From NCBI GenBank assembly GCA_032988165.1, contig JANTQF010000492.1, positions 1 to 20,365 on the forward strand: DNA of 20,365 nt, in the 5' to 3' direction. How positions within the stretch are numbered: position 1 is the first letter of the stretch; each line of letters starts with the position of its first letter. The stretch is from Emmonsiellopsis sp. PD_33. Lineage: Eukaryota > Ascomycota > Eurotiomycetes > Onygenales > Ajellomycetaceae. Positions 8,648-16,720 of this stretch are shown in pieces. The notes below the pieces were generated by a model, which was not told the DNA's origin, did no database searches, and saw only the letters and a list, made by a program, of their open reading frames with translations. Position numbers and translations under genes: made by a program.

Positions 8648-9646
8648 AAGTGCGGTGGATTCATACATGAGGGTTGTGATCTCTATGTGCCCGGTTACTG
8701 AGGGAATGGCGTCAGAACCGATTCTTGCGGTTGCTGCGATGAAGTGACATTGCATGCATACAAATTAGTGTGTCCTGTACGAAACTGCTGGAAAAGGGTA
8801 TCGTTGAAAAGGGCCTTGTCGAAAAAGGCACAAAAGGCAAACTCTTTACCTGGTGGATCCTAGTCCTCGTCACCGATGCAATTCGGCCCATTTTGTGATC
8901 ATAGGAGGGCCCCCCGCAGTTCTCCAGAGCTTTCAAAGCGAGCGGCCTGCAGAGCAGTTATGTCTCGACTTCAGCAAGACATAATGAGAGCAGTTGGGCT
9001 GCTGACCGATCCGTAAGTGGAAGGCTTCGTAACCCGTACTTCGGCGGCGCTTTGCTGAGGACATAGCAGACCTCATGAGATCCCCATACACTTTATGAGA
9101 ATGCAAGCTACATTGTAGTATAGACAGCTCCACCCCCTCCTCTGCCTGTGTCCGGGCCCGCTGCATTTACATCTGCCACTTCTCCTACTACTGTGTCTGC
9201 GTCTCCCACTGTCTCTGGGTCTCCTGCTTCCTCTGCTGCATCTCCTGATATCTTCTCTCCCTGTGCTGATTTCATGGTGCTGACTTGCACATCATCAGGT
9301 ATGTCATCATCCACTACAAACACAAGGCAAATAAAGTGAAACTGACTGGTTATTACTAGTTGTGGGGGATGATACTATGATAGAATAGGTATGTTTTCTT
9401 GTTGTTTTGGTTGTCATGTTTCTTCATCAGCTAACATAGGATTGCTATTAGTAGGTGTTGGTGGCTCTGTGGCTCTCTGTCTGTGTGTCGGTCTGTGTCG
9501 GTCTCTCTCGGTCTGTCAGTGTGTGTCAGTCTGTCGGTGTCTGTCGGTGTGTGTCGGTCCGCGTTTCTCCATCCGCTTCCGTGACTGCGTCTCCGTCGGC
9601 GTGGCTCTAGCCCCCGCGAACGATCAGCAGCTGCAAATCATCCAGA
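8648..9646. other. Low-complexity stretch without a recognised gene
   Basis: Three features stand out. At 8791-8835 there is a 15-nt tandem unit encoding EKGIV-EKGLV-EKGTK, with silent differences. At 9125-9300 there is a Ser/Thr/Pro/Ala-rich frame with tct-cct type repeats (SATSPTTVSASPTVSGSPAS). At about 9465-9570 there is a degenerate GTCGGTCTGT/GTCAGTGTGT repeat. Open frames over the last two are driven by repeat composition. No gene is called. Confidence 0.45.
9461..9570. repeat. Degenerate (GTCGGTCTGT)n-type simple repeat
   Basis: The plus strand is almost free of adenine and is built from variants of gtcggtctgt, gtcagtgtgt and gtcggtgtct. This gives Cys/Ser/Val-rich translations in every frame. 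The apparent 128-codon frame across it should not be taken as a gene on its own. Confidence 0.75.
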
Positions 9647-10819
9647 ATGGCACCCACGAAGCAACGCTTCCCAACGGAGTCACTGCTTTTCAAGATAACG
9701 ACGTGGAGTGCTGGCTCGACTCCATTGAACGAAGACACCGATACGAGCCTTATGGAGACTATGAAACTTGCTGCTGAAGGGGTCCCCTTTCCCAATGCGC
9801 TCCCAGTATTGGATGAGATGGCTGCTGTGGCGCAAGTCCTACTATCCGAAAGATGCAGGGCATGGAATTGGGCAGATATTGAACAGAAGGCAGTGGATTA
9901 TCCCGTCGCAATTACGGTTGTATGGAAGGTAATACAAGTCGGGTTATCCCATCTGGAAACTGTGGATTCACAATTAGTACCCAAAACGCAAAATCTCAAT
10001 TAAAAGGCATCGTTAAGACAGCGCTTCGAGATTCAGATTAAAGGTAAGAATAGGGTAATCAAACTGCTGGAGGGATTGGTCGTCCCCGAGCCCCTTTCCA
10101 AGCTTCATACACCGCACTACCAGAGCGTTCGGGTGCCGGGCTTATCGACTCAAGGATTTCTGTCAATATGTTAAGTCTCTTTGTAACATCTGGAACTTCT
10201 CGAGGTTTTTGATTGACCGCGGAGCTTGCCATAACTGCCTTTATACCACAAGTTTATCGAGACTCTCTGTTGGGCCCCCTCGCCCGATACCACCAGTAAG
10301 TCTGACATGATACCAGGAGAGAGAGACAGGATCTAATACAAAATAGTGCCTCCTTACGTCGATGCTCCCGCGGAGGGGTCCTCCGGCTCAGAGTGGACTC
10401 CTGCTGCTTTCTCCAATAATAGACTAGGCAGGTGGCAGCACGCGAATCAACCTCAGTGTGTGCCGGCGCTTATGCCACCCGGCCACCTCATTGAAGTTGG
10501 AGTTATTCAACAGAACGAGAACAGCTGGAAACCATCACGACAGTCCCATGCTGGTATTCCACGCCTCCCAGATGTTTTTGCCTCCATGGTCAAGATTCAC
10601 GATAAAGTCTTATTCTTGAAGAGCGACAGCATGGATTTCAAGGCCCAAGGGTCGAACAGTGAAGGCAAATCTCACGATAGATGGAATGAAGGCCCAGTCC
10701 CTGCTGGAGAACAACCCCAGCCGCTTGTTCCGGGGCCCGACCCGGATAGCGCTTGCGAACAGGTTCTGCGCAAAATCATAGTGCAATTAGTAGGATGGGC
10801 CAGCCAAAGGAGAATCTGA
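9647..10819 (+). pseudogene. Relic A: possible DUF3716-like protein gene
   Basis: From ATG 9647 the frame encodes a hydrophilic N-terminal region (SLMETMKLAAEGVPFPNALP, LDEMAAVAQVLLSERCRAWN). It hits TAA at 10001-10003, but continues in the same frame with KASLRQRFEIQIKGKNRVIK and LLEGLVVPEPLSKLHTPHYQ. In another frame, at 10218-10250, DRGACHNCLYTTSLSR resembles the second cysteine pair of DUF3716 (GACxNC). A canonical intron shape follows at 10296-10346 (GTAAGT, CTAAT, TAG). It leads into an open frame to 10819 that is rich in Gly, Pro and Ser (SSGSEWTPAAFSNN). DUF3716 is a fungal cysteine-rich domain of unknown function. The gene has at least one stop and one frameshift and is probably dead. 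Confidence 0.35.
10296..10346 (+). other. Probable relic intron
   Basis: Donor GTAAGT at 10296, branch-like ATCTAATAC and acceptor AAATAG ending at 10346 give a 51-nt intron of normal fungal size. Joining the flanks creates an ATG at the junction, but no upstream frame remains open to it. Confidence 0.45.
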
Positions 10820-11089
10820 AAATTCTTTTGAGCATGAGGACAGTACTAGGAGTGATTCTCCAGATACAATCAGCAGAGCGGGAAAGTTGACAATCCATCG
10901 GGATGCTGGAATTTGATACAAACTTGGTACATGGATGCAGAAGGTGTCATTACCAACTGTCAATTAGGGATCCGGGCACGTATTTTCCCAGGGATCTAAT
11001 TCGCCTTTAAAAATTCAACAAATCAGACGGGAGTTATATGGGGTTCTTCGCGTCATGATTTCCAGGAACAGAGTCCCCCTACATCCTGG
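10820..11089. other. Short interrupted spacer
   Basis: No open frame of note and no recognised motif lie between the two DUF3716-like relics. Confidence 0.4.
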
Positions 11090-11610
11090 GTGATCCCTGA
11101 TTTTGACAACGCACACCATTTGACGCCATTTGACACCAATTGGACCGGCAATACGGACGAACCACATGGGGAATTCAAGTTAAATGGCAGTTTACTAGAG
11201 CCTGGAGACTTATCTCAGATATACCCCTTTTCTAGCACGGGTCAATCCGGGCGTCTTACTCAACAGCCCATGGTAACATGGCTACCACCTAGGCAGACGT
11301 GTATTGCTATGGACGAGAAGCAGACAATTCCTGCGAGAGTTGCGCGAAAGGCGCGGGGCCCTTTCGTTGTGATACTCTGCCCCCCTCGTCATGGATCAGT
11401 TCGTATGCATGCGCATGCTGCATATGGAATTCCCAGGCCACCCGTTACAGCTTTCGTAAGTGCTCCCCCAGCTGTCGTCCCCACAGAATTAACACTTCCA
11501 TAGATAACTTCCGCGATGATATCAAGCATCTCCACTGCTTTGGAAAACACCCCGACGTGCCCAAATATAAACCGACCGAGAACAGCGCATTAACTTCGGA
11601 GCATATATGA
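11090..11610 (+). pseudogene. Relic B: DUF3716-like domain, frameshifted
   Basis: The N-terminal part (FDTNWTGNTDEPHGEFKLNG, GDLSQIYPFSSTGQSGRLTQ) reads in the frame from 11090. The cysteine domain reads in the frame from 11299: NSCESCAKGAGPFRC (11329-11370), then SSYACACCIWNSQ...RYSFR (11398-11457). This follows the DUF3716 layout CxxCxxGxGPFxxC ... ACxxC ... CSFR. The last cysteine is replaced by Tyr (TAC 11446-11448), a single G-to-A change from TGC. The frame continues to TGA at 11608-11610. A frameshift between the two parts and the lost cysteine mark it as decayed. Function of the family is unknown. Confidence 0.55.
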
Positions 11611-11649
11611 GACTCTGTCTCCTCACTACATGTCTGCTACCTTAAGCTT

Positions 11650-12095
11650 ATGGTAGCTTATGAGATCACCGCATTACATTACGGATTTAATAAGAGTATG
11701 GCTGGCTCTTATCACTGACCGATGTTTCATGGACGGCTTAAATGTCTTGAGCCAGCACAGCGGGCAGACCAGTATTCTACCCTTGGTATGTGATCTGCCT
11801 ATTCTCTCCTAGTTCTCTTACTAACTCGCCAGTTCATATAGCCCAGACAATGCGCAACTTCACCAAGGCCGAGCCTATCCAGGTAACACACTACCGACAA
11901 ACCACAGAGGTGGCTAGAGGTGGCGCATGTTTAGCTTGGATTCGTGGAAACACAATATTCTGGCGATGCGATTACGGTTCTAAGAGTTCCTTGCCAAAAG
12001 AGCAAGAATTGCCGGAGCCATGCAGACACAGCTGTCCTCAGATCCCGTCAAGCTGTAGTTTTGGTTCAACCCATCACAATATTCTCGCCGACTGA
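11650..12095 (+). pseudogene. Unknown two-exon gene remnant upstream of the nucleotidyltransferase relic
   Basis: A frame from ATG 11650 (MVAYEITALHYGFNKSMAGS) meets TGA at 11716-11718, then continues as PMFHGRLKCLEPAQRADQYS. A textbook intron at 11786-11832 (GTATGT, TTACTAAC, CGCCAG; 47 nt) joins to VHIAQTMRNFTKAEPIQ, and the spliced frame stays open to TGA 12093-12095. Exact restoration of frame by a canonical intron argues that this was a real gene. The TGA would be one C-to-T change from CGA. No family was recognised. It could be the 5' part of the nucleotidyltransferase gene that follows. Confidence 0.4.
11786..11832 (+). other. Canonical intron in a relic gene
   Basis: The donor is GTATGT, the branch site TTACTAAC lies 7 nt before the acceptor CGCCAG, and the length is 47 nt. 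Removing it keeps one reading frame open on both sides. Confidence 0.6.
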
Positions 12096-12333
12096 CAAGG
12101 TCAAAGCTGTCTGTCTTTACGTTGCCAAACTAAGTCGTCGCCTCAAAGACCGCTTTGTACTCGTTGGTGGTGCGGCAATGTTGTTCCTAAGGAGCCAACA
12201 AATCACCAAAGACGTCGATAACTATCTTTGTTCCAGGCAGCGAAGACGGTTTGTGGACCCTCGCGCTAAAATGTTTTACGGGACCCAGTCTCAAAACCGT
12301 CACCGAGATGGCAAGTCGCTTTCGGTGGCATAG
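12079..12333 (+). pseudogene. Nucleotidyltransferase-fold protein relic (frameshifted)
   Basis: The frame reads SPTDKVKAVCLYVAKLSRRL followed by KDRFVLVGGAAMLFLRSQQI and TKDVD. GGAA (12166-12177) and DVD (12211-12219) are the hallmark first motif and metal-binding acidic pair of nucleotidyltransferase-fold proteins of the AbiEii/fungal 'LVGGAA..L.gs.R.T.DVD' type. Directly after DVD the correct reading moves by one base (ITIFVPGSEDGLWTLALKCF, 12218-12277), so a frameshift lies at the active site. Such enzymes transfer nucleotides to protein, RNA or small molecules; the substrate here is unknown. The relic lies between a spliced remnant and a caspase-like relic on the same strand. Confidence 0.6.
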
Positions 12334-12535
12334 ATTGAAAGCCACTGTATGCTACAGGACCTGATATGTCGGGCGAGTCAATTTCTTGGAGATAAACCTG
12401 GAAGTTGTTTTAACTTCATTCTCTATCTGAAATCTCTTGCTTCCTACCTCCTACACTCTTTTATTCATTCTATTCCGGGCTCCCTCTTCCATTATTTGCT
12501 TAGGGATTTGCAGGCCTGGCCTTGCGTCGTGGAGA

Positions 12536-12835
12536 TACTTACGGCATGTGAAGCAAAGCCACAGCCCTTGGGAACAGATCAAATCCAAGCACAGCAGCCA
12601 AGGTCTGCATCAAGTTCTGTCGGCCAGTGGGTATCAACGCCCTGAGGAATTTTTAATACAATCCCCATCTTCAAGGGGTCCTTCCCGGCGACACTGTCGG
12701 GCTGGGCAAGATCGCTTTCGAAGAAAATGAGCCCCTCTTGATACTTTTGTTTGGTCATGGTGACGCCAAAACATACGGGATACAAGTCAGGGGAGAAGGT
12801 GATTATTTATGGCGATGTGTTGGATTTTATCGCTA
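12536..12835 (+). pseudogene. Caspase-like (clan CD) peptidase relic, His half
   Basis: Two frames chain together. YLRHVKQSHSPWEQIKSKHS and LHQVLSASGYQRPEEF (12536-12652) lead into YNPHLQGVLPGDTVGLGKIA then FEENEPLLILLFGHGDAKTY (12657-12776), ending at TAA 12833-12835. The PLLILLFGHGD segment has the beta-strand plus His-Gly of clan CD cysteine peptidases (C13/C14-like) as found in large fungal-specific families; the His codon is 12756-12758. The Cys half (SCYSG) is not in the expected 60-80 residues downstream but at 15.3 kb. There is a frameshift near 12650. Clan CD enzymes cut after specific residues and include caspases, metacaspases and legumains. Confidence 0.5.
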
Positions 12836-13307
12836 AGTCAAATACTCTCTTCAGGAAGCCTTCCGAAACCATCATTAACAATTTCCTCCCGGTCCTTAGC
12901 GCATAAACGACTAAGAAGCGCAGCCCCATGAGGTCCAAAACGAGCGTACAGTTCACCTGACCATGAGAATCGGTCGGCTTCATTACAACGTTCATACCAC
13001 TAACTTCGGGTAAGGGGGACCCGCTGTGTTCTCCATCCATATATCCAGAGCATTGACAGATGATGCCCTTAGAGATCTTCTTCACTGGATTTGGACTCTT
13101 GATTTGTCTATGGGCATCAGTGTTGACGGTGTTTGCCAAATTAACTCGATTGGAATGATCATTGACGTGCCATTCCATGTATACACCCGGCCTAACTAAC
13201 TCCAGGTGATTCGGCTTATCCTTAACAATACCACTGGAAATAAGCTTGCCCATGTTGGTGAGCCCTTGCCAGATCAACAGGTTTGGACCCGGGGCAAAGA
13301 AGACCAC
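12807..13307 (-). CDS. Unrecognised 166-residue minus-strand open frame
   Basis: The frame runs from ATG 13305-13307 (MVFFAPGPNLLIWQGLTNMG) to TGA at 12807. It includes the stretch IICQCSGYMDGEHSGSPLPE and a hydrophobic VLDLMGLRFLVVYAL. It is uninterrupted for its whole length inside the segment that separates the two halves of the caspase-like relic. No family, signal peptide or clear promoter was recognised. A plus-strand frame over 13150-13340 (TTGNKLAHVGEPLPDQQVWT) also looks protein-like, so this frame may be a shadow. Confidence 0.2.
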   Translation of the reverse strand: MVFFAPGPNLLIWQGLTNMGKLISSGIVKDKPNHLELVRPGVYMEWHVNDHSNRVNLANTVNTDAHRQIKSPNPVKKISKGIICQCSGYMDGEHSGSPLPEVSGMNVVMKPTDSHGQVNCTLVLDLMGLRFLVVYALRTGRKLLMMVSEGFLKRVFDLAIKSNTSP

Positions 13308-15245
13308 CCTTTACCACTTGTATTCCCTTCAAGAGTTAAACATTACTCGATCTAGCTACGACATCAGCAACTGGTCTCAAGTTAGGTTCAGAAAGCACCT
13401 AGATTTCAATCTATCTTGGTTGTTTAAATAGCAATAGCAGCGCGGCCAGGGTAATCCAATGGCAACTGTTTGGTATTTGATCCTGGAGGGGTCCACCACA
13501 GCCAATAGGTCATATGGCAAGGCCAGGGCTCTGCTGCTTGTTGCGTAAACAAAAACAAATTCTTTACTCTCTCTACTACTCTAGCAAGACCAACTTGGAT
13601 TCCCATACAGACCAACCTAGTTGAAATTAATTACTCGGAACCCTATGGGAATGAGAGCAATCTTATCGCCAACAATATTTATGGTTATGGTTGTCCTGCC
13701 TTTACCAACTCTGGCTGTCGGGTCTTTTGTGCGATCTGTACTTGCCCGACAAATAAAAGAATATTGGTAAAAAGAATATCAATATCAATCCCCTAAATTC
13801 CATATATCCCGGAAATTTGGTCCTAATTCAAAGTAGGGGTTAGAATAATGAAGGTACTAATCAACGTTCATTTTAACGCATCCTCTCCACGGGAATGCTG
13901 GGATCCCCAATAACGTCTATGGGTGGAGACATAAGGGTCCATTACAGCTTTCCCAGGCTAGACTGGATTGCAAAAGAGATGACGGATTTATGAAGTGTTC
14001 AGCTCAAGATGATTGGAGCTTCCCTTATAGGAACAAAAACCTATTTCATCAAATGGGTTATTATGACCAAGGAATGTGGTCAGGAGCTGGTTGAGCTTCC
14101 AACAAGGAATGATGGAAAGCCTGTGTGTGAGTAGTGGCCCACCACCCAGCAACTTTTATTTCATCTCCTCGCCCATCCTCATCCGGTGTTTATGAAGGGT
14201 CAGTATATCCGAGTCCTAATCCAGCTATCAGATGCCAAACAGGCTTACTATTTCGATCTCCTTGCCATACCCTGAGTTCTGTTGATGGCATATGATGCTC
14301 CTTGTTACTTGAAGAGTATGCTCCCCTTCCACGCAAAACTCTTGCTAGAATCGGTGTATACATATTAACTAATCAATTCTTTCATAGATCAGTTTATGGC
14401 TCTCTCATTAAACGTGGCACTCCACTCTGTCTACCCGTGCTCTGTCTACCGTCTACCATCTTTTGGAACCCTGTGACTTACCAGTGTCTCATTCCAAAGA
14501 TCTTCCCACACACTGCAGGGAGTGGGATGGATCGGACAAATTTCTTGATGACTTGGCTCCACAGATTGATGGAGGCCTTGATAAGGGTAAAAGAGTGATA
14601 AGCAACCAATCCTATGCAATGGGGTACTATCATCACCAGCCTTTAAGACTGAAGTTAGCCCCAGCTGGTTTCAATTTTCTAGTGTTGGTCCTCCATCTTC
14701 TATCAGTGTTCACATCTGATGCATTGGCAAAAAATGCTCTGTGTGGCAATTGTGTGAATATCACTCTTTTTATCGTGGCTCTCGCAGCAACCCAGGTTTT
14801 CTTCGGCTTTCTATCTCGCTTCTGAAGGATAAAATCCAGATAATCTTCTGTGGCTGCCCAGGTGGCGTTCTAATATTTCTTTACTAGTATATTTCGACAT
14901 GGTGATATCGATATCCCGTGCGTTCGCTGCCTGCCACATGTGGAGGATACGGAAAAGTTTTACGTGGCGCCCGGAAATGGGTCAATTTCTCTTCCGCCCA
15001 AGAGCGAAGACAAGCTTGCTGTACGTCGCGACGGGATCATTCGCCCATTCGAGAGGCAAACCCACCTTTGAAAATGCGGGATTGTCGAACACTTTATCCG
15101 GCAGTGGCTCTACAGCATTCCTTATCTGTTTGGTTGTGTCAGAAAATCAAAGTACACCATGAGGCCATGAAACGCAGGCTAATACTTTTGCTCAGCTCAC
15201 ACTTAAAAGCCCATGTTACTATATTGATGACCTTGTCATATTCAG
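12836..15245. other. 2.4-kb segment separating the two caspase-like halves
   Basis: Contents, left to right: the minus-strand open frame listed separately; a Cys-rich plus frame at 13611-13796 (PYGNESNLIANNIYGYGCPA, then FTNSGCRVFCAICTCPTN); a plus segment at 13910-14090 (VYGWRHKGPLQLSQARLDCK, FHQMGYYDQGMWSGAG); a frame at 14463-14825 ending in two hydrophobic stretches (FNFLVLVLHLLSVFTS, ITLFIVALAATQVFFGFL); and short broken frames to 15.2 kb. None could be assigned, and no terminal repeats or target-site duplication were spotted at the borders. It may be an insertion or several decayed genes. Confidence 0.4.
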
Positions 15246-15416
15246 GTGGACCTTGACGAACATCTCAACCACTTTCAGACTGCCACAGTTTCCATGACTT
15301 CATGCTACTCAGGCCATTGGGTAGTGCCCGAAGAATCCCGCTTCTCTGCCCGGTCCATGAAGCCGCAAAAGTGCCAAAGCGTGGTCTGGGATTCCAAAGG
15401 ATATTATGCCGACTAA
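15246..15416 (+). pseudogene. Caspase-like (clan CD) peptidase relic, Cys half
   Basis: The frame reads VDLDEHLNHFQTATVSMTSC, then YSGHWVV and PEESRFSARSMKPQKCQSVV, with TAA at 15414-15416. Hydrophobic-T-S-C-Y-S-G-x-W is the catalytic cysteine strand of this family; the Cys codon is 15303-15305. Its start coincides with an acceptor-like CATATTCAG ending at 15245, so it may have been an exon. It fits as the continuation of the FGHGD half at 12.5-12.8 kb, on the same strand and in the right order. Usual family spacing between His and Cys is tens of residues, so something separates them here. Confidence 0.5.
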
Positions 15417-15597
15417 AGCCTGCAACCAGCTTGCGATTTTAAGTCCTGGAGACTTGTCTTCGGCGTGATGATTATAGATGCATGGTAATGGGGCGGATAT
15501 TCTTCCAGCAGTGGCAAATACGAGTTGCGTGTCTGATGTGCCATTTAGGGATCTAGAAGCTGCCCATATATTTCCTTTCAGACATCTATCCTATGCT

Positions 15598-16104
15598 GTT
15601 TTACATTGATGTTGGATGATGGGCCATGAATGAGCTGAGGTTGTTGAACAGTTTAACAACCCAAATCCCCCCATGAAGGTCCTCATCTTTGGCTATCGCA
15701 CAGGTGCCACTGGCCTCAATCTACACCACATGTGTTCAGATGTCATCTTGCTGGAGCCCCCAGGAACACCAAAGACGCCTTGCAGACACTTCACAGAGTT
15801 CACCATATCAACCAAGGCCTCCCCAAGCCCGAAACGACGCCCCCACCCCTCTGCTTTTACGACCCTGATCAAAAGTTTCTTGGAGGTTAATGCTGAGATG
15901 GTGCACAGTTCTTCACTCCCAGCCACCATGCCAGAATCTGTCCCCCAATCTGGGGAACACCATGGCAGATGCTCTTCAGTTGTCAGACTGCTGAACCCTA
16001 GCAGTATGATAGTCAGTGAAGAATTAGAGATAGCTATAGGATTAGGGGAGATAAATAAGGCAGAGGATATAGAGATAGAGGAGGATGGGCATATTTTTTT
16101 CTAA
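15598..16104 (+). pseudogene. SNF2-family helicase remnant, C-terminal domain (motifs IV-VI)
   Basis: In one frame: GHE, TGA (15631-15633), then AEVVEQFNNPNPPMKVLIFG and YRTGATGLNLHHMCSDVILL. TGATGLNL is motif V. ER-AEVVEQF is the family norm, so the TGA is one C-to-T change from CGA. After about 15765 the next frame carries motif VI (LQTLHRVHHINQ, normally Q..GR.HR.GQ, with Gly and the second Arg altered). The first frame resumes with KSFLEVNAEM, the usual DQ.L.aNA. helix. An acidic tail (EELEIAIGLGEINKAEDIEI) runs to TAA 16102-16104. One stop, two frameshifts and damaged motif VI make it non-functional. Confidence 0.7.
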
Positions 16105-16300
16105 GTTTTTCAGAATAGGATATAGATCTGTTTTTTTTTTTTTTCTAAATAGGTAGCTAGGGATAATACAATGAATAGATGTTCTTTTTAATTATTTCTC
16201 TAATCTGAAAATCAAAATATAATAAAATATTCAGAACGCAGCCAGAGGCGGACGCAGCGGCACCACATCACTATCATTGACTCAGGGGGGGTTGTAAGCA
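16105..16300. other. A/T-rich spacer
   Basis: It contains a poly-T run near 16131-16144 and AT-rich sequence without coding signals. It then turns G+C richer at about 16235, just before the mariner relic, which may mark the edge of the transposon remnant. Confidence 0.4.
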
Positions 16301-16307
16301 GGTTATA

Positions 16308-16590
16308 GTGTTAATGGATTGGCCACCGTATCCGCCGTATTTGAATCCAATTGAGAATTTATGGGGAATCATGAAGAAGGAAATATACTAACTGCAACCA
16401 GAGCTGGAATTTGTAGATGAGACAGGAGATAGATACATTATGTCTATTTATCGAGACTGGTAAAGACTCGGAGGCCTGGAATTTGATAGATGAACATATT
16501 CTCTATAAAATTTATTCCCTTTAAATATAGCAAAGCGATTAAAGAAAGGATCCAAATTATTTACGATAGAAGGCATGGCTATGGGTTAAA
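16308..16590 (+). mobile_element. Tc1/mariner-like transposase relic (C-terminal end)
   Basis: The frame at 16308-16388 reads VLMDWPPYPPYLNPIENLWG then IMKKEIY, followed by TAA (16389-16391) and LQPELEFVDETGD. This is the hallmark of fungal mariner-like transposases (DWPPYSPDLNPIENLW...ELxPELE..DT.D), including the third catalytic acidic residue in PIENLW (Glu codon 16353-16355). SPD is changed to PPY. Further on, in another frame, KYSKAIKERIQIIYDRRHGY (from about 16526) corresponds to the end of the protein (MP.RV.AVI.A.GWYTKY). The N-terminal two thirds and recognisable terminal repeats are absent. It is a dead, truncated copy lying directly upstream of the kinase. Confidence 0.8.
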
Positions 16591-16720
16591 AATCTTGGAT
16601 TCTAATTGGTTCTCCCGAGGCTACCCCTTTCCAGACGCTTTTGCCATTTGCAGCAGCTTTCCATCCTACCAGACCTTGCACCGAGTATATTACACGCAAG
16701 CCGACCAAGACCCTATTGAC

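Noticed and set aside
9391..9777. 128-codon Cys/Ser/Val-rich frame
   Set aside because: Its composition comes from the GTCGGTCTGT simple repeat, and its downstream end overlaps a better frame of the DUF3716-like relic A.
15205..15280. YYIDDLVIF followed by DLDEHLNHFQ, resembling the YxDD motif of Ty3/gypsy reverse transcriptase
   Set aside because: It needs a frameshift, no other reverse transcriptase, protease, RNase H or integrase motif lies nearby, and DEHLNHFQ is better explained as the lead-in to the SCYSG strand of the caspase-like relic.
4900..16700. Starship-type giant transposon
   Set aside because: No tyrosine recombinase (DUF3435 captain) signature was seen in any frame, and no long terminal repeats were found; accessory content alone is not sufficient.
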